Positions 22,661-34,673 of a stretch of 64,000 nt of DNA are shown piece after piece; position 1 is the first letter of the stretch; each line of letters opens with the position of its first letter. The notes under the pieces were generated by a model. It made no database searches. It saw only the letters and a list, made by a program, of their open reading frames with translations, and was not told the origin of the DNA. The stretch comes from Ignelater luminosus (taxonomy: Eukaryota > Arthropoda > Insecta > Coleoptera > Elateridae), in NCBI GenBank assembly GCA_011009095.1, contig VTPC01091012.1:1-64000 (forward strand), in the 5' to 3' direction. The position numbers and the translations under genes were made by a program.

Positions 22661-25600
22661 AAAAGTTTTTTTTTCACCCTTAAAAGAGATTCTTTAGGAA
22701 ATATTTTCTACTTTGATTTTTTAAAACGAAAGTGAAGATAAAAAAGCAAGTTTAGAGTTTTCTATGCTTTTTTAGATATTTGATGACTTGATTGTTGACA
22801 TAATGATCATTGTTTTCGAGGGAGTAGAAAGTGGTATTTTAATTATTGGATATAAAAAAAAAATAAAAAATTATATTATAGTTGAATTGTAATGCTAATT
22901 TAGGTTTTAATTTATAAAAATTAATTTTAAAAGAGAAAGAAATTTACATAAAATTTAATAGAAAGCAAGAATTTAATTACCAAACATGTCAGCGTATAAA
23001 TAACATGGAAGAAAAGCAGACTAAGAATTTTGTCTATTGGAATTTTCAATTAAATAAAAACTTGACATTTAAACAAGTAGGACAAAAACAGTTGAAATTT
23101 GATTTTGAGAGAATTTTCAAAAAGTAAAAGCAACTAATTAGAATCAAGTTCAAGATCAAGGTCATTTCATAGGGCAGGATATGGTTCAAAAATTTATTCA
23201 GAAGACAGTTATGAGGCTAAAAATAAAACAAGGCGGTGATGCTTAATAGGTTTTCTTAAATGATGAAATTCTATACAAATAAAAATTTTGATAATCCTTA
23301 TTAGTTTTTAATATTAAATTTCTATGACAATAATGAGTCAGGTTTACGTATTGCCTACATTGTATTATAAATATTTTAAACTTTGATTCTCGTGTGATGC
23401 ACGTAATTTTTACTTTGTTCATTCTAGAATGAACGTCATAAAACTACTTTTTTATTATCATTAAATTTCCAAGGTTTCCCTTACAGCATTCTCATTTCCA
23501 ATATAATTTTGCAAATAGAAATAATAAATAAAAAAAATAAGGTCGCTGTAAAATTTGTTAGACCAAGCGCCTCCACCAAAATATCATATTTTTAAATCAA
23601 GTCAGTTCCCAATAACATAAATTTTAATTTTCTTTTATCATTTTCAAATTCAAAACTAAAACTCGTTTGTTTTTAATTTTTAAGAATTTATTGCTATCCA
23701 TTTTTTTTTCTCACGTTGGCAAAAGTAATCAATTTCCTTCCAACTGGCAACACGAATGACAACTCGTAGCTCATCCAATTTCAACACGTCCTATTTTAAA
23801 TTTTTACATTTTCTTTTCACATCATTATCTTTTTGGTGTAAATAAACATTATCCCCTCCCCCAATTAGAAGATAGTTTTAATAACTCTAATTTACTTAAG
23901 TTAATTAAACAAATATTTATTTTCTCTTCGGAATGATTTTCCTAGGGAGCAAACTTTACTATTTAAACGCTTTCTTCTCTCTTTGTGAGTCGGATCTCGT
24001 CCGCAAGTATTGCATGAAATACTTTACGTTCTTTATGGGAAATTAAAACCGCAAAATGTGAATAGTTCCCTGCATATGAATATTAATTTCTTTCGGTTTT
24101 GTTTGAGAGTGAAAAATATTTCCATTCGTATTTTATTCATTATTTAAAAAGCTTTAAAGGATTATTTGCTTTTTTTTCTAAACGTGCACGATTATTTATT
24201 TTTCGGAATGGTAGGTTTCCAAATTAGAATGGAAATGTGACCGTGAAACTTTTCTTTTTAAAACTTAGAAAAACTAGAAATAATTACAGGTCAAGGATTA
24301 CAACTACTCCTTTTGCACGACAAAACAAACTTTGTGGACTGAAAACAAAAAGGAAAAAACAAACACATCGTCTTCTTTCACATCAAACAAATTTAACGTT
24401 GGTTAATACAATATGGGAGGCACACAATTATGGTTAAATATTTGTAATGTGCACGGATGTGAGACTAAAAATAAACTTTTAAAATTGCAGCAATTAACTT
24501 TTTTTTCTGTATAAATACAAACAAGAAATGTATTTAATAGACCCATATAATAAAAGTTTTAAAATCTCCTACTTATTTATTATTAAAGCGAGAAAAAATA
24601 AACAAATTTGATTTTTTCCGAGTCTGTACAGAAAAAAATGTTATTTCCAAACTTTTGATCAAGTTCCCAAAGCGGTCGTAAAACTGAAAACATGTCAGGC
24701 GATGAAGCTCGAGCTTTCGTTAAATTTTATACATTAATAAAATGATATCTTCATCTTTCCGTATAGTGTAATTCGGTTAATTCATTTTTTACTGGGTAAA
24801 ACAAAATTCAAAATTCATTTCTGACTAACTTTTTTCCAACTAAAACATACGACAGTAATAGAGGGGAATTAAAAACTAAATTTTAAATTTAATTATATGA
24901 TTTAAAATCTTATATAATTTGAGGTTCAATTTGTTAAAGTTATCTTAGAAGCGCGACTTACGCAGATAATTCCTTAATGTAAGTTTTAAACTTTGTGTGG
25001 GACTTAAACTTAATTCATTTATTAAATTTTAATAAGAGCTGAAAATTTAAAATTGATATTTGAATTTTCATTTGGTTCTAAAATAGGTTACAAATGAAAA
25101 GTAAATAAGAAAGAAATCTAGCTTAGAAAGTAATAGACGGTTTTAAGTGCTTCAATATAATCATACTCAATATATCAAGTGCTATGCAAGCTTTAAAAAC
25201 AAAGGCTTAGATTGCAGCTTAATCGTTATCTTAATATTAAATAAATAACCGATATTGTTGACAGTATATTATGCATCGTAATATCGAGCAGAGATAAGTT
25301 TTGCATAATCCCCAAACAGTATAATCTTGGGGAAATTAATATACTGTAAGCTTACACGGCAATAGCCCTCTAGGTTTTTACATTAGTTAGAGAGAGAAAT
25401 ACTATAATAAAATATAAATAACTCACATAGAAAGAATAAACTTTTTAGATCTTCAGAAACACAATAAAAAATATGAGTCAGTTTCTATTCTCTCTGTATC
25501 CAAATACGTGCAGGTGTAACACGGAAATTTAAGCTTGGCGTTATCTTAATTAATACTGAAGAAGAAAGACTTCTCAAACCTTCTTCAAACTAATAAGATA

Positions 25601-26774
25601 CAAGAAAGCATCTTGTATGTCCCCGAATCTCCTACTATGGTTAATAAACAAACCTTTCTGAATTGATCAGGAAATTAAATTTTGGTTGATGCAATACCAA
25701 TTTGAAACAAAACTAAGCAGGAATAAGGAAAATGAGGCAAAACTACTATTTGTGATGATTTACTTACTTGCGTAAATACAACTATACTTTGGGTCTCTGT
25801 GGAAAAGACCATGTTGCCGCCCATGTCTTCAGATTTTATTTGTGAGATTTAAATCAGAACTAGAAAATCAAATTGATGTTATGGCTCTCGGTGAATTTTG
25901 TTTTCCCAACTATATATTGAATTAGACTATGATTAGTTTTCAGCCTTTTGGGTACTGAGTACTGGGTACTCCAAAGTTAGAGCAAAATCGGCAATTTTAA
26001 GAAGAAGCATTCCTGATTGTATGAAAGGTTTTGGCTCAAGCCAACTGTATCATCAAAGGCATTTAGCAGACTTCATTTTTCAGTTGTTCCATAAAGAGCA
26101 TGATATATGTAGTAGCGCACTGAAATTTTATTCTTTTGACTAACATTGCCTCCACCGTACCTTTTTTATAATATGAAAAATGCCGAAACATTATACCTAC
26201 TCTGTTTCCAATCTACAGTTGATGTTTGTTCCAAATTTTCAAATCTATAGAGCTTCCAACAAACCTTCTGCTTGCTGTAACTGTGTCACTGTCACATCAA
26301 ATCAGTTTGTCATAAAATACAGTGCGTAAAATGCTAAAACAGGAAAATTTGCACACAATATGACGAAGCACACTGTTCATGGTTTAACAACATACGACTG
26401 TGCTTTGATATAATCCGAGTCTATGATAAATGAAAAAACGCAGTTTGCTTTGCATCTACACATCCTGGTTATTCCTTGGTGCTCGACTTTCAAAGTCCAG
26501 TCAACGAAGGGGCGCAATAGAATTTATCATGGGTGGCAATTTAAAAATCTGATTCAAACAATAATTAAATAAAAAATGCGTGGAAGACTAGAATTAGCCC
26601 TCAGATTATAGAAAAAAAGTGAATTAAGCAAACAAATTTTAACAACAAAAGTGAACTAATCTTTTTCTAAAGTGAATTAAAGTGAACAAGATGAATACCT
26701 GGAAGGCCCAAATTTAGTGTCTTATCCATTTTGTAGATTACTTTTGGGTTTACGCATTCATCCGTTCAACCTTA
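22661..26774. other. Non-coding AT-rich stretch
   Basis: No gene, RNA gene or transposon is supported. Short open frames have skewed lysine- or phenylalanine-rich composition and no recognisable domain. Confidence 0.5.
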
Positions 26775-26776
26775 TA

Positions 26777-27991
26777 CGAGGGCCACTCTGGTTACAGTGA
26801 GATACATTGAAATGTGTGCATATTTAGATAAAATGATATTATCTTATGGAAGCCTATTCGTCCGGTGTCTCAGTCGTGCAATATCATTAAATGCCAATCA
26901 AGTGTGCTAGAAACAAAAAATTATTTAGTTCGTAAACGTCATGGAGTTGAGTAGAGGAAATTTTCGTGCATTAATTTACTACGATTTTAAGTGCGGTTTA
27001 GATGCAAAACAAATGCATGGAACGCCTGACTTGAGCTTTTGACGAAGAGATGCCTTCAACGGCAACCATTTATCGGTGGTTTGCTGAATTTAAACGAGAT
27101 CGGAATTCCTTAATTGACGAAGACTGAAAACTGCAGTCACTTCAGAAAATGTTGCTCGTGTCCAGAGCACGATTGCCGAAGACCCACACTGTACATACAG
27201 TACAATCCAGAGGACATTAGGGATTGGATTCGCATCAGTTTTAAAATTTTTACCTGAGAAACTACGAATGAAAAAAGTTGTTTGTCGCTGGGTACTACAC
27301 CATTTAACGGACTTCCAAAAGTCAGAACGTATGAGAATCAGCACCGAAACTCTGAACATGTTAGAAAATGGCGGTCATCGGATTATTTCCAAAATTGTGA
27401 CAGGTGATGAGACGTACATACCATTTTATGATACTCCAACTCGACAGGATTCATGAAGATGATCCAACAGCGACAACTTCAAAAAAGCAACGCGCCATGA
27501 AAAAAGTTATGTACGACGCCGTCTTCTTTAGAAGTATCGGTTTAGTCAAAGCCATTAAGTTAGAAGAACAGCGCACAGCCACTGCAAACTGGTGCATCAA
27601 TAATGTTTGCCAAAAGTTTTTGAAGGACTTGATGTAAAGGGCCGTTTGTTGCACCATGACAATGCATCCTCGGCCACTGTTGACTATTTGAGGGAAAATA
27701 GTAATCTAGTAATTGAATATCCATCTTATTCGCCTGATTTGGCTGTTCTTTAATCTGAAGAAACACATTCGGGGGCGAAAATTTTCTTCAAAAGACGAGA
27801 TTGATACAGCAATTCATCAGTATTTTGACAGTATTCCAAACAAATGAATAGCGAGCAGTTTTTGATTTGTGGAAAATAAGATTGAATAAATGTATTGAGG
27901 TCAAGGGGGACTACTTTGAACATTTATAATAAAATATTGTCAAATTTGCACTTAGTCTTTTTATATCTCACTGAAACCAGAGTGATCCTCG
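26777..27991 (+). mobile_element. mariner transposon, inactive
   Basis: About 1.2 kb, bounded by inverted repeats. The left end begins CGAGGGCCACTCTGGTTAC and the right end, read in reverse, CGAGGATCACTCTGGTTTC; both continue CAGTGAGATA. TA flanks both ends (26775-26776 and 27992-27993), the mariner target-site duplication. Inside is a plus-strand mariner transposase broken by frameshifts, described separately. The length is typical of the family. Confidence 0.92.
26941..27929 (+). pseudogene. mariner transposase pseudogene
   Basis: Mariner transposases cut and paste their own element with a DD34D catalytic triad. Recognisable pieces in order: N-terminal MELSRGNFRALIYYDFKCG with the helix-turn-helix part ATIYRWFAEFKRDRNSLIDE, then MKKVVCRWVLHHLTDFQKSE, IISKIVTGDETYI (first catalytic D), RAMKKVMY and FFRSIGLVKAIKLE, LHHDNASS (second D), PSYSPDLA, FFNLKKHIRGRKFSSKDEID, and the C-terminal KGDYFEHL ending at 27929. 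Frameshifts occur near 27040, between 27420 and 27510, and near 27750, and there are in-frame stops after RNSLIDED and after DSIPNK. Right after SPDLA, about 15 nt normally encoding the third catalytic D appear to be missing. The gene is dead. Confidence 0.92.
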
Positions 27992-27993
27992 TA

Positions 27994-30900
27994 GTTCACG
28001 TGGTTCTTGTCAAGTTCCAAGATCCAACTCGTTTTATCTTCTGCTATCTTTACTCTTGAGAAATTATTTTTTCAAACCAGTTTTGATTCTTTTTCTAGAA
28101 CTAATCTCGTCTATGGAATCATCTTTTTATCCATAATTGACTCCAAAATATTTATCTTCTGTATCGGAAAATGTGTCAATAGACAATACTGCTATTTTTG
28201 GGTTTAGATATTCTATAGTCAATCACACCTACATTTTAATTTAACTTGTTTTCTTCCTAGTAGTCTCCGCTTTTTATGGTTTGTTTCTGTAAAACTAAAA
28301 TTCTGGAATTTTTCCTAAAACGTAATTTTCAAATTATCTCTGTATAAAGCATAATTTACCAGTGGGTGTCTAATGGGTTTTCCAACTCAACAACTTTTTT
28401 CTCAATTCTTTTGCTTTAGTTCCCCGGATCGCGTCTATAAATGTAACATTAGTCCAATAAATCTTTCATCCAAAATAAAACAAATTAGCTTTGGGCAAAC
28501 ATTCTAAAGGAGAATCGGTGCAATTATAACGAGGTAGATCATAAAACTGCTTTGGTATCATTTGCATTTAAGTTTCTTATTTAATTTAAAACATCACAAA
28601 TTATAACAAATGAAATATTCTAATCGTTAAGTTGAGTGTTAAGCTTGAATTGATAGATTGCTTCGTCTTCTGGAGAAGGGATCCAAAAGCAATGTAAGCC
28701 TTTTCAGGAGAAAAAGAACGTAAATCCTACTTATTAGGTGTCCAACCAAGACTGTTAAGAGTTCCAGCAATGCTCACCAGAAGACACTAGCCAAACATCA
28801 AACGCTCTTGTGGAACTTAAATCACTGCATTAAAGGAAGTATCATCCTTAATTATGGTTAGAAGTTATCTTTTCTTAACGTCAGTCTATGCTGTCTTTAG
28901 AATAAACTGAGTCATTTCTTGCCAAGTAAAAAAAGTTTCCAAAACAGATAAGTTAGCATGTTCGAAACACCTTGGGAAAAACATTGGATCTGTTTTCTAT
29001 ACCGACAAATGGATACCTTTGACGAAGTGATAGACGATAGAACTGTTTAAAATTTGGTACCAGATAAAAATTCCAATATGATCAACGACTTATGAGATAT
29101 ATATATATATATATAGACACGTTTCTGTCACCATACTCTTTTCTTCCTACTAATAAAAATCGGCATAATGGAAGAATTTTTGACTTGCTCCAATTTAATA
29201 TTATCAGATTTCAAAATTAATCTTAGCATTTCTCGAATATCTATGAAATATTTCATAAACATGTTTGTGTTTTTTTATTAAAATCACACAATAGCGAAGT
29301 TAAGAAGTCAAACATTTCTTTGTTGCGTCTGCATTGTTTTACATAAATTTAATAAAAAATATGTTACCTTGAACGAAAAATGTTATTTATAACCTCAATA
29401 AGTTCTACTTTTAAAATATCAAAACATTCAAGTTTCTATTAAACTGCCTTTGTCAGCACAACCGAAGTCTCGAAAATTAAATCTTAATAACAGTTTCATG
29501 TATCTTCTGCAATTTCAATTATAAGACGTTTTCATATCCTGAAATTTCAATCCTTAATGGAGACGTTGCTATTAACAGCCACCATTAATACTGATTTGCA
29601 GTAAATGTAATTTAATAATAAATTCCTCTCCTCGGATGATTATTTGGGAAATATCAAGTTAATTGCCTGAAAAGACTACAAAATGTACTTATTTAATTTT
29701 AAAAAAGTTATAAATCCAACAGTCGGAGAAATCTATTAATTCGGGCATTTTAAAAATGTATGAAGGAGTTTTGAAGGTTACATTGCGGTTTAAGGGTTGG
29801 TTGTTTCCATTAGGTATTCACGAGGCATCCTATAACAAATGAAATTAGGAAATGTTAAACTATTAGGGCCAAGCTTGTTAAGTAACCAGTCATCCCAATT
29901 ATTTTACCCTTAATATTTATCAATAAACTTTACAATGAATGAAATACTTAAAACTTTCTTTAAAAAATTAAGTCAAAAGGGAAAAGTTGGCAGGAATAAG
30001 TTATTTTAAAATGGTTTTATGATAAAAGAGGTTTCATTAGTGATTCTCTTTCTTTCAGCGTGTATCGTTTGAAGAGTAAATAGACCCCACGAAGCTGAAT
30101 TTTAAAGTAGCCTTAAAGTTTTCGAAAAAGTTTACAAATTTCTAAATAAAAATTTTATTAAATTGTAAAAGAGTAATATTAATCAAATTAATTGGCTTTT
30201 TAATGACCGCAATTTGAAATTTCAGCACACTATGAACTTCAAGTAATATTTTTCTTTTCAAACAAAAAAAAACATAAAACATAAAAGGATAATCAAAGAT
30301 ATTATCTCATTCAACACAGGAAGTAGAATAAAAATCTGTCTTCAACAGATTTACGGGTAAAAATATTACGCTTGGACTGACTTAAATTTAATTTTAATTA
30401 CGAAACACAGCTCTAGAAAATCACAAAAAATTGAATACAAGCAAAACGGAAATAAAAAAAGAAAGTTTTAATAATGAATGATGATACGAATTAATGGTGT
30501 TTTTAGTGCCTTCAAAGGAGAGATTAAAACAAAAATTGGGGAACAAGAATGTATCGGGAGAATGATTAGCGCGGTTTTCTTATTATTATCGGGCAATTAT
30601 TATTAAAAATGGGAGGTCGAAAATTGTTTTCAGTAATACGAAGCGCTAATTAGATTGACATTTGATCAATAATAAAGGCGAAAAAACGGGATGAAATTTT
30701 AAATTAACAATTCCAAAACCAATATTAATACCATTTACCTCTTTCGAAAACATTAACGCACGAATGTTTTTCCATTTTTACAGGTGATTTATATACAAAC
30801 CAAATGCCAACACGCACCTATTACACAGCGCGATTTTAATCTTTTTATTGAGACGAGCTTTTTGTTTTTCAAAGCAAAAAATATTGCACAAATAAATCAA

Positions 30901-31410
30901 TTTTATGTCAACAAAAATGTATTACTTTTTAATAAAGATAGAAAAATCTCACTAGTTGATTTATAATCTTGAAATTATTGCTATTAGTCTTATTGTTAAT
31001 TTATTTTCCAACAGATAAGTCACATTCCTTGTGGGCGTCTTAACCTACCAATCAATTACCAAAACCAAGATAACAATTGACTAGGAATAAGGGTAGAAGA
31101 ATACCTCAATTAAGCGAATTGTTACTTTGTTTGTGTAACTTCTCCTTAAATCGTTTTTGTTCACCAGAAAGAAATTCATCAAATAAGAAAACCTCCATTG
31201 TGTTTGAACCTTTTTCAAATCTTTTCAAAGGACCAAATAAAAAAGCAATCATGTACTCCCACTGTTCGATTTTAAGGATAAATAAGATAAACGAACAGGT
31301 GGTTTCGGAAAAGAATCGTTCAAATCCGATTATTCGTGGTGTAAATTTATAGTCGATTTTATATTTTATACAAATAATCTGTGCAAATGTGTGGTTTGTG
31401 GATAAAAGAA
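27994..31410. other. Non-coding stretch upstream of the receptor exon
   Basis: Nothing coding is supported. Good splice acceptors on the plus strand near the receptor ATG, after pyrimidine-rich tracts, end at 30783 (TTTTTACAG) and 31014 (TTCCAACAG); either could open the exon carrying the start codon. An (AT)n run lies at 29097-29115. Confidence 0.5.
29097..29115. repeat. (AT)n microsatellite
   Basis: A run of about 9.5 perfect AT units. Confidence 0.95.
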
Positions 31411-31425
31411 ATGTCATTCAAATAA
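31411..31425 (+). promoter_or_regulatory. Upstream ORF in receptor 5' UTR
   Basis: A four-codon ORF (ATG TCA TTC AAA TAA) ends five nucleotides before the main start at 31430. Ribosomes starting here would have to reinitiate almost at once or scan past it, so it could dampen receptor translation. It has an A at -3, so it is not an obviously weak start. This assumes the 5' UTR extends this far left. Confidence 0.5.
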
Positions 31426-31429
31426 AACA

Positions 31430-32064
31430 ATGAACGTGACGACGATCGGTGGTGGCGAAGAAGAAGAATCAACGGAATATTGGAATATAACAAAATGTGT
31501 CCAAACGGTGGAAGATTTAACGTCATGTCCTGGGAACGCGACGAATCTTGTGCTGATGTGCGACAGTTTAGGTGAAAAGTTATACGAATTTTATTGCCAG
31601 TTAAATAAATCAAGTGATAAGACATTTTCTTGTGCGGAATGTAGTGGTAGTAACGCAAACGGGTCGTCGTTCGAAAATATAAACGTTGATTTATTTGGTG
31701 TGGAAAATGTTAGCGAATTTGTGTTCGCGACAGCCTGGACGAGTAACAGTTACAAGTGTAGATTTTTCAGTGGCGAGGATTACTGGACGTGCGTTTCAAA
31801 CAATTTTAGTACGAATTACGTTTCGGTAAACGGAACCGAAGGAGGAAATGTGCACTGGGATTCGCTTCAATACGACTGGAGCTTTCTGTTTGTTGTGGTT
31901 TTTATCATCGCTGGTGGTCTGGGAAATATCTTAGTTTGTTTAGCTGTCTTACTCGATAGAAGACTGCAGAATGTGACCAACTACTTTCTGCTATCGCTGG
32001 CCATTGCCGATTTATTGGTCAGCCTTTTTGTTATGCCTTTAGGTGCTATTCCAGGATTTTTTAG
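31430..32064 (+). CDS. 5-HT2: 5-HT2-type serotonin receptor, first coding exon (N-terminus, TM1, TM2)
   Basis: A plasma-membrane GPCR that would bind serotonin and, as a 5-HT2 type, couple mainly to Gq. The exon encodes 211 codons plus 2 nt and ends at a consensus donor (AG/GTAAGAAT, GT at 32065). Residues 1-147 are extracellular, with eight N-glycosylation sequons (N2, 19, 36, 59, 77, 93, 125, 134), eight cysteines and no signal peptide. TM1 spans about 151-175 with the class A GN pair (N166). Then comes [20 protein letters not shown], the 5-HT2-family signature, with D194 at the TM2 sodium/ligand-network position, and [11 protein letters not shown]. The ATG has A at -3. TM3-TM7 are expected in later exons, which I did not find to the right, so intron 1 is long or extends into gaps. 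Subtype looks nearest insect 5-HT2alpha (Drosophila 5-HT2A), but 5-HT2beta cannot be excluded on two helices. Confidence 0.85.
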
Positions 32065-34671
32065 GTAAGAATCTCAAGGCAAATTAAATCTTTTAAAATA
32101 CATTCTATTAGTTTAGTTAAATTAAAATTTTAAATTTCGAAACATCAACAACAAATAAAATGAGGTTAAGTTTTCTAACCTATAATTACAAATCTGATTA
32201 ATTAATGCGTATTTCAGAATCAATCTAAGTTCTAAACTCACAGTCGGTATGATCATCCCAACATTAAGATTTCAATTAATCCTAGATCCAATTTCCATAA
32301 ACCATCAACTTGGTCAGTTTTCTATCTAAAAACACCAACATTCATCTTATTCGAAAATCGAGATAACCATCACGAACGCAAATCAATCCCGTAAAGGAAA
32401 AAAAATAAACAAAACAACAATTTCCCTCTATTCACGTGTAAGATACATCTGAAGATGCGTGTGTATACAAGAAACAGCAGTAGGAAAGGTATTATTTGCG
32501 CTACTAAAAATAACCTTACAATCGCTGATCCTGAAAAAACAAGTCTGATCTCCAGAAAATCCCTAGAAACACCAAGGAATTTCTCCAAAAATCAACATGA
32601 AGTTTCCAGACATTCTAAAAACTTTTCTTTTATTACCCATTGTTAGAGGTTTTTAATAAATGTTTTGAAATCGACTCGTTGGCGAGCAGCGGCCTTCGAT
32701 TTTATACAAGGACTTTTCTTTAGGATGCCGCTCGTAATACCTCGTCATTAGTGTGATTATGCAATTAATTCTCTCATCCCAAACGTTTTATTAAACTTTT
32801 TTACATGGTTGATTTTATTTTTTTCTATTTACAATTAAGTGAAACCATCCAAACAAATCTCTAATGCTATTTCTTTCTTTACTACGTACAACATTTGTCT
32901 TCGTTTTTAGGGATTTGCTGAGTCGTAGAAACGAATTAGTCTCGTTTTAAACGATGCGTGGAAAACAATCACAACCGAGTCGACAAAATCCTATTTTATA
33001 GATTTTATTTGTTTATTTACTTCCTGTGTACTCTTCATGTGTACGGTTATAAAAAACCTAATAACAGCGAGAAGAAACGGAAGAGAATAGCCAACAAATA
33101 TTTGTTCTATTACTTCTTTTTAATCCTAAAGTGATTTCAAGAGGCAAATCTGCCAACGTAAATGGGTAACCATAAGCCGGGGCTCTTTACGTTTTGCCAT
33201 CCAAATCTCCTCGGATGCGATCCCTAGGTCGGTGTTTTGCTTTGTTGAGTGGATTCGTATGCCAGTTGTAAATAACTTTCTGAGCCCTAAAGTTTAGGTT
33301 TATCACCGGCTAAGGTGTGTCTTTCTCTCATCTAGTTAGAAAGAAGAATGGGTGGACTTTCGTTTAGCATAAGCAGCGTTTTGTTGTTCTTAAATCCATT
33401 AGTATTAGCAATAAAATTTTATTTTGTTGCAGTTTTATGTTGGCTTATTCTTCGTCGTAAAATCTTTCCTTGCTTTTATTTTTAATTCCGACGTAGTTGT
33501 AAACTTACATCGAAAAAATCCATTTTCTACAAAATGAGCTTAGCGATAGGAATGAAAATTACACAAAATCGAAGTTTTTCATTTTGGAAAGGCTTTTGTT
33601 TCAAATGCGCATATAAAGAGCTTGTGAAGGCATATCTGGAGAGATTTCCGAAACAATCTTTAAAGACTTTCAGAGTATTTTGTTCTCGCTGTAATATACA
33701 GGCACAGTTCAAAGAAAGAATCTATACAAGAATGTTGACGAACAAAAATAATCTTAGCAACTAACTGGTAGTAACTATTTGGGATTATTGTGGATCAGCA
33801 TAATTCCAACTTATACATAAATTTTCAAGCCATTACATTACTTACTACATTTTATCAAAAAGAGATTTTATTCTGACACGCTTTAATATGCAAATAGATA
33901 CATAAAACTCAAGTGGTAAATAACCTTTTTAGTAGATCATAAAAATAGCAAACATTTTGCAATTCGTTTCAATTAACAATAAATTTGTAAAATGTTGAAG
34001 TAAGCCTTGAGTAAGTGGCAAAAGATATTACTCCTAAATCTGTATGGTATCTAGTAAGTAATAATAAATTAACAAAACAAATTGTATGAGCTAAATTAAA
34101 GTTCATTTGGATGATCAAAAAAATAAAAATTAATTTATCTAATCAAAGCCGACACATTCAAAATAAAAGCTTATCTCACCCTGGTCCACGGCTTTTATTG
34201 AATTAAATAAATTGTAAGCACTCTAGTCAATGGAATTCCTTCTTTTTAGCGACATCTACAAAAGATACTGAAAAACTAGCCACTATCAGATTAGTACTGT
34301 TGTCACGTAAACTATAATCCAGTTCGACATCAAGCTCAAGTCTGGCATTCTTAGAAGCATTTCGGACTTCAGGTTCGTCAGGATTCTTGCTCAATACATA
34401 AATTCAAAGATAGTATTTTATAACAACTGTACAAAATATTTGACACTAACAATAGGAACCTTTGCACAAAAGAAGAGTTGGCACCAAAGTACATCCTCAC
34501 TTGCTCGAAAGGATAATCTAAAATATTTCAGGAAGTTGTCGAGAAATATCAGCAAAATTAGAGTTTGTTTCAAAGACGAAAGAAGAGTTTAAAATCCCCA
34601 ACACAGAAAAAAGATCGAAATCGTATTATGCTGTCACCACACTCTAGAGTTTTGACATTTCCTAAAATAAG
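32065..34671. other. Start of the receptor's first coding intron
   Basis: It follows the donor at 32065. No exon beginning with the expected extracellular loop 1/TM3 sequence is visible. Two GC-richer patches, about 32680-32755 and 33165-33330, have no coding frame and could be intronic regulatory DNA. Confidence 0.5.
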
Positions 34672-34673
34672 TA

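Noticed and set aside
22424..22735. 103-codon plus-strand open frame over the GC island
   Set aside because: Low stop density follows from GC content; no domain, and the initiator-type promoter lies inside it.
31106..31658. Minus-strand frames opposite the receptor exon and its upstream region
   Set aside because: Shadows of the receptor coding strand or of AT-rich upstream DNA, with no family match.
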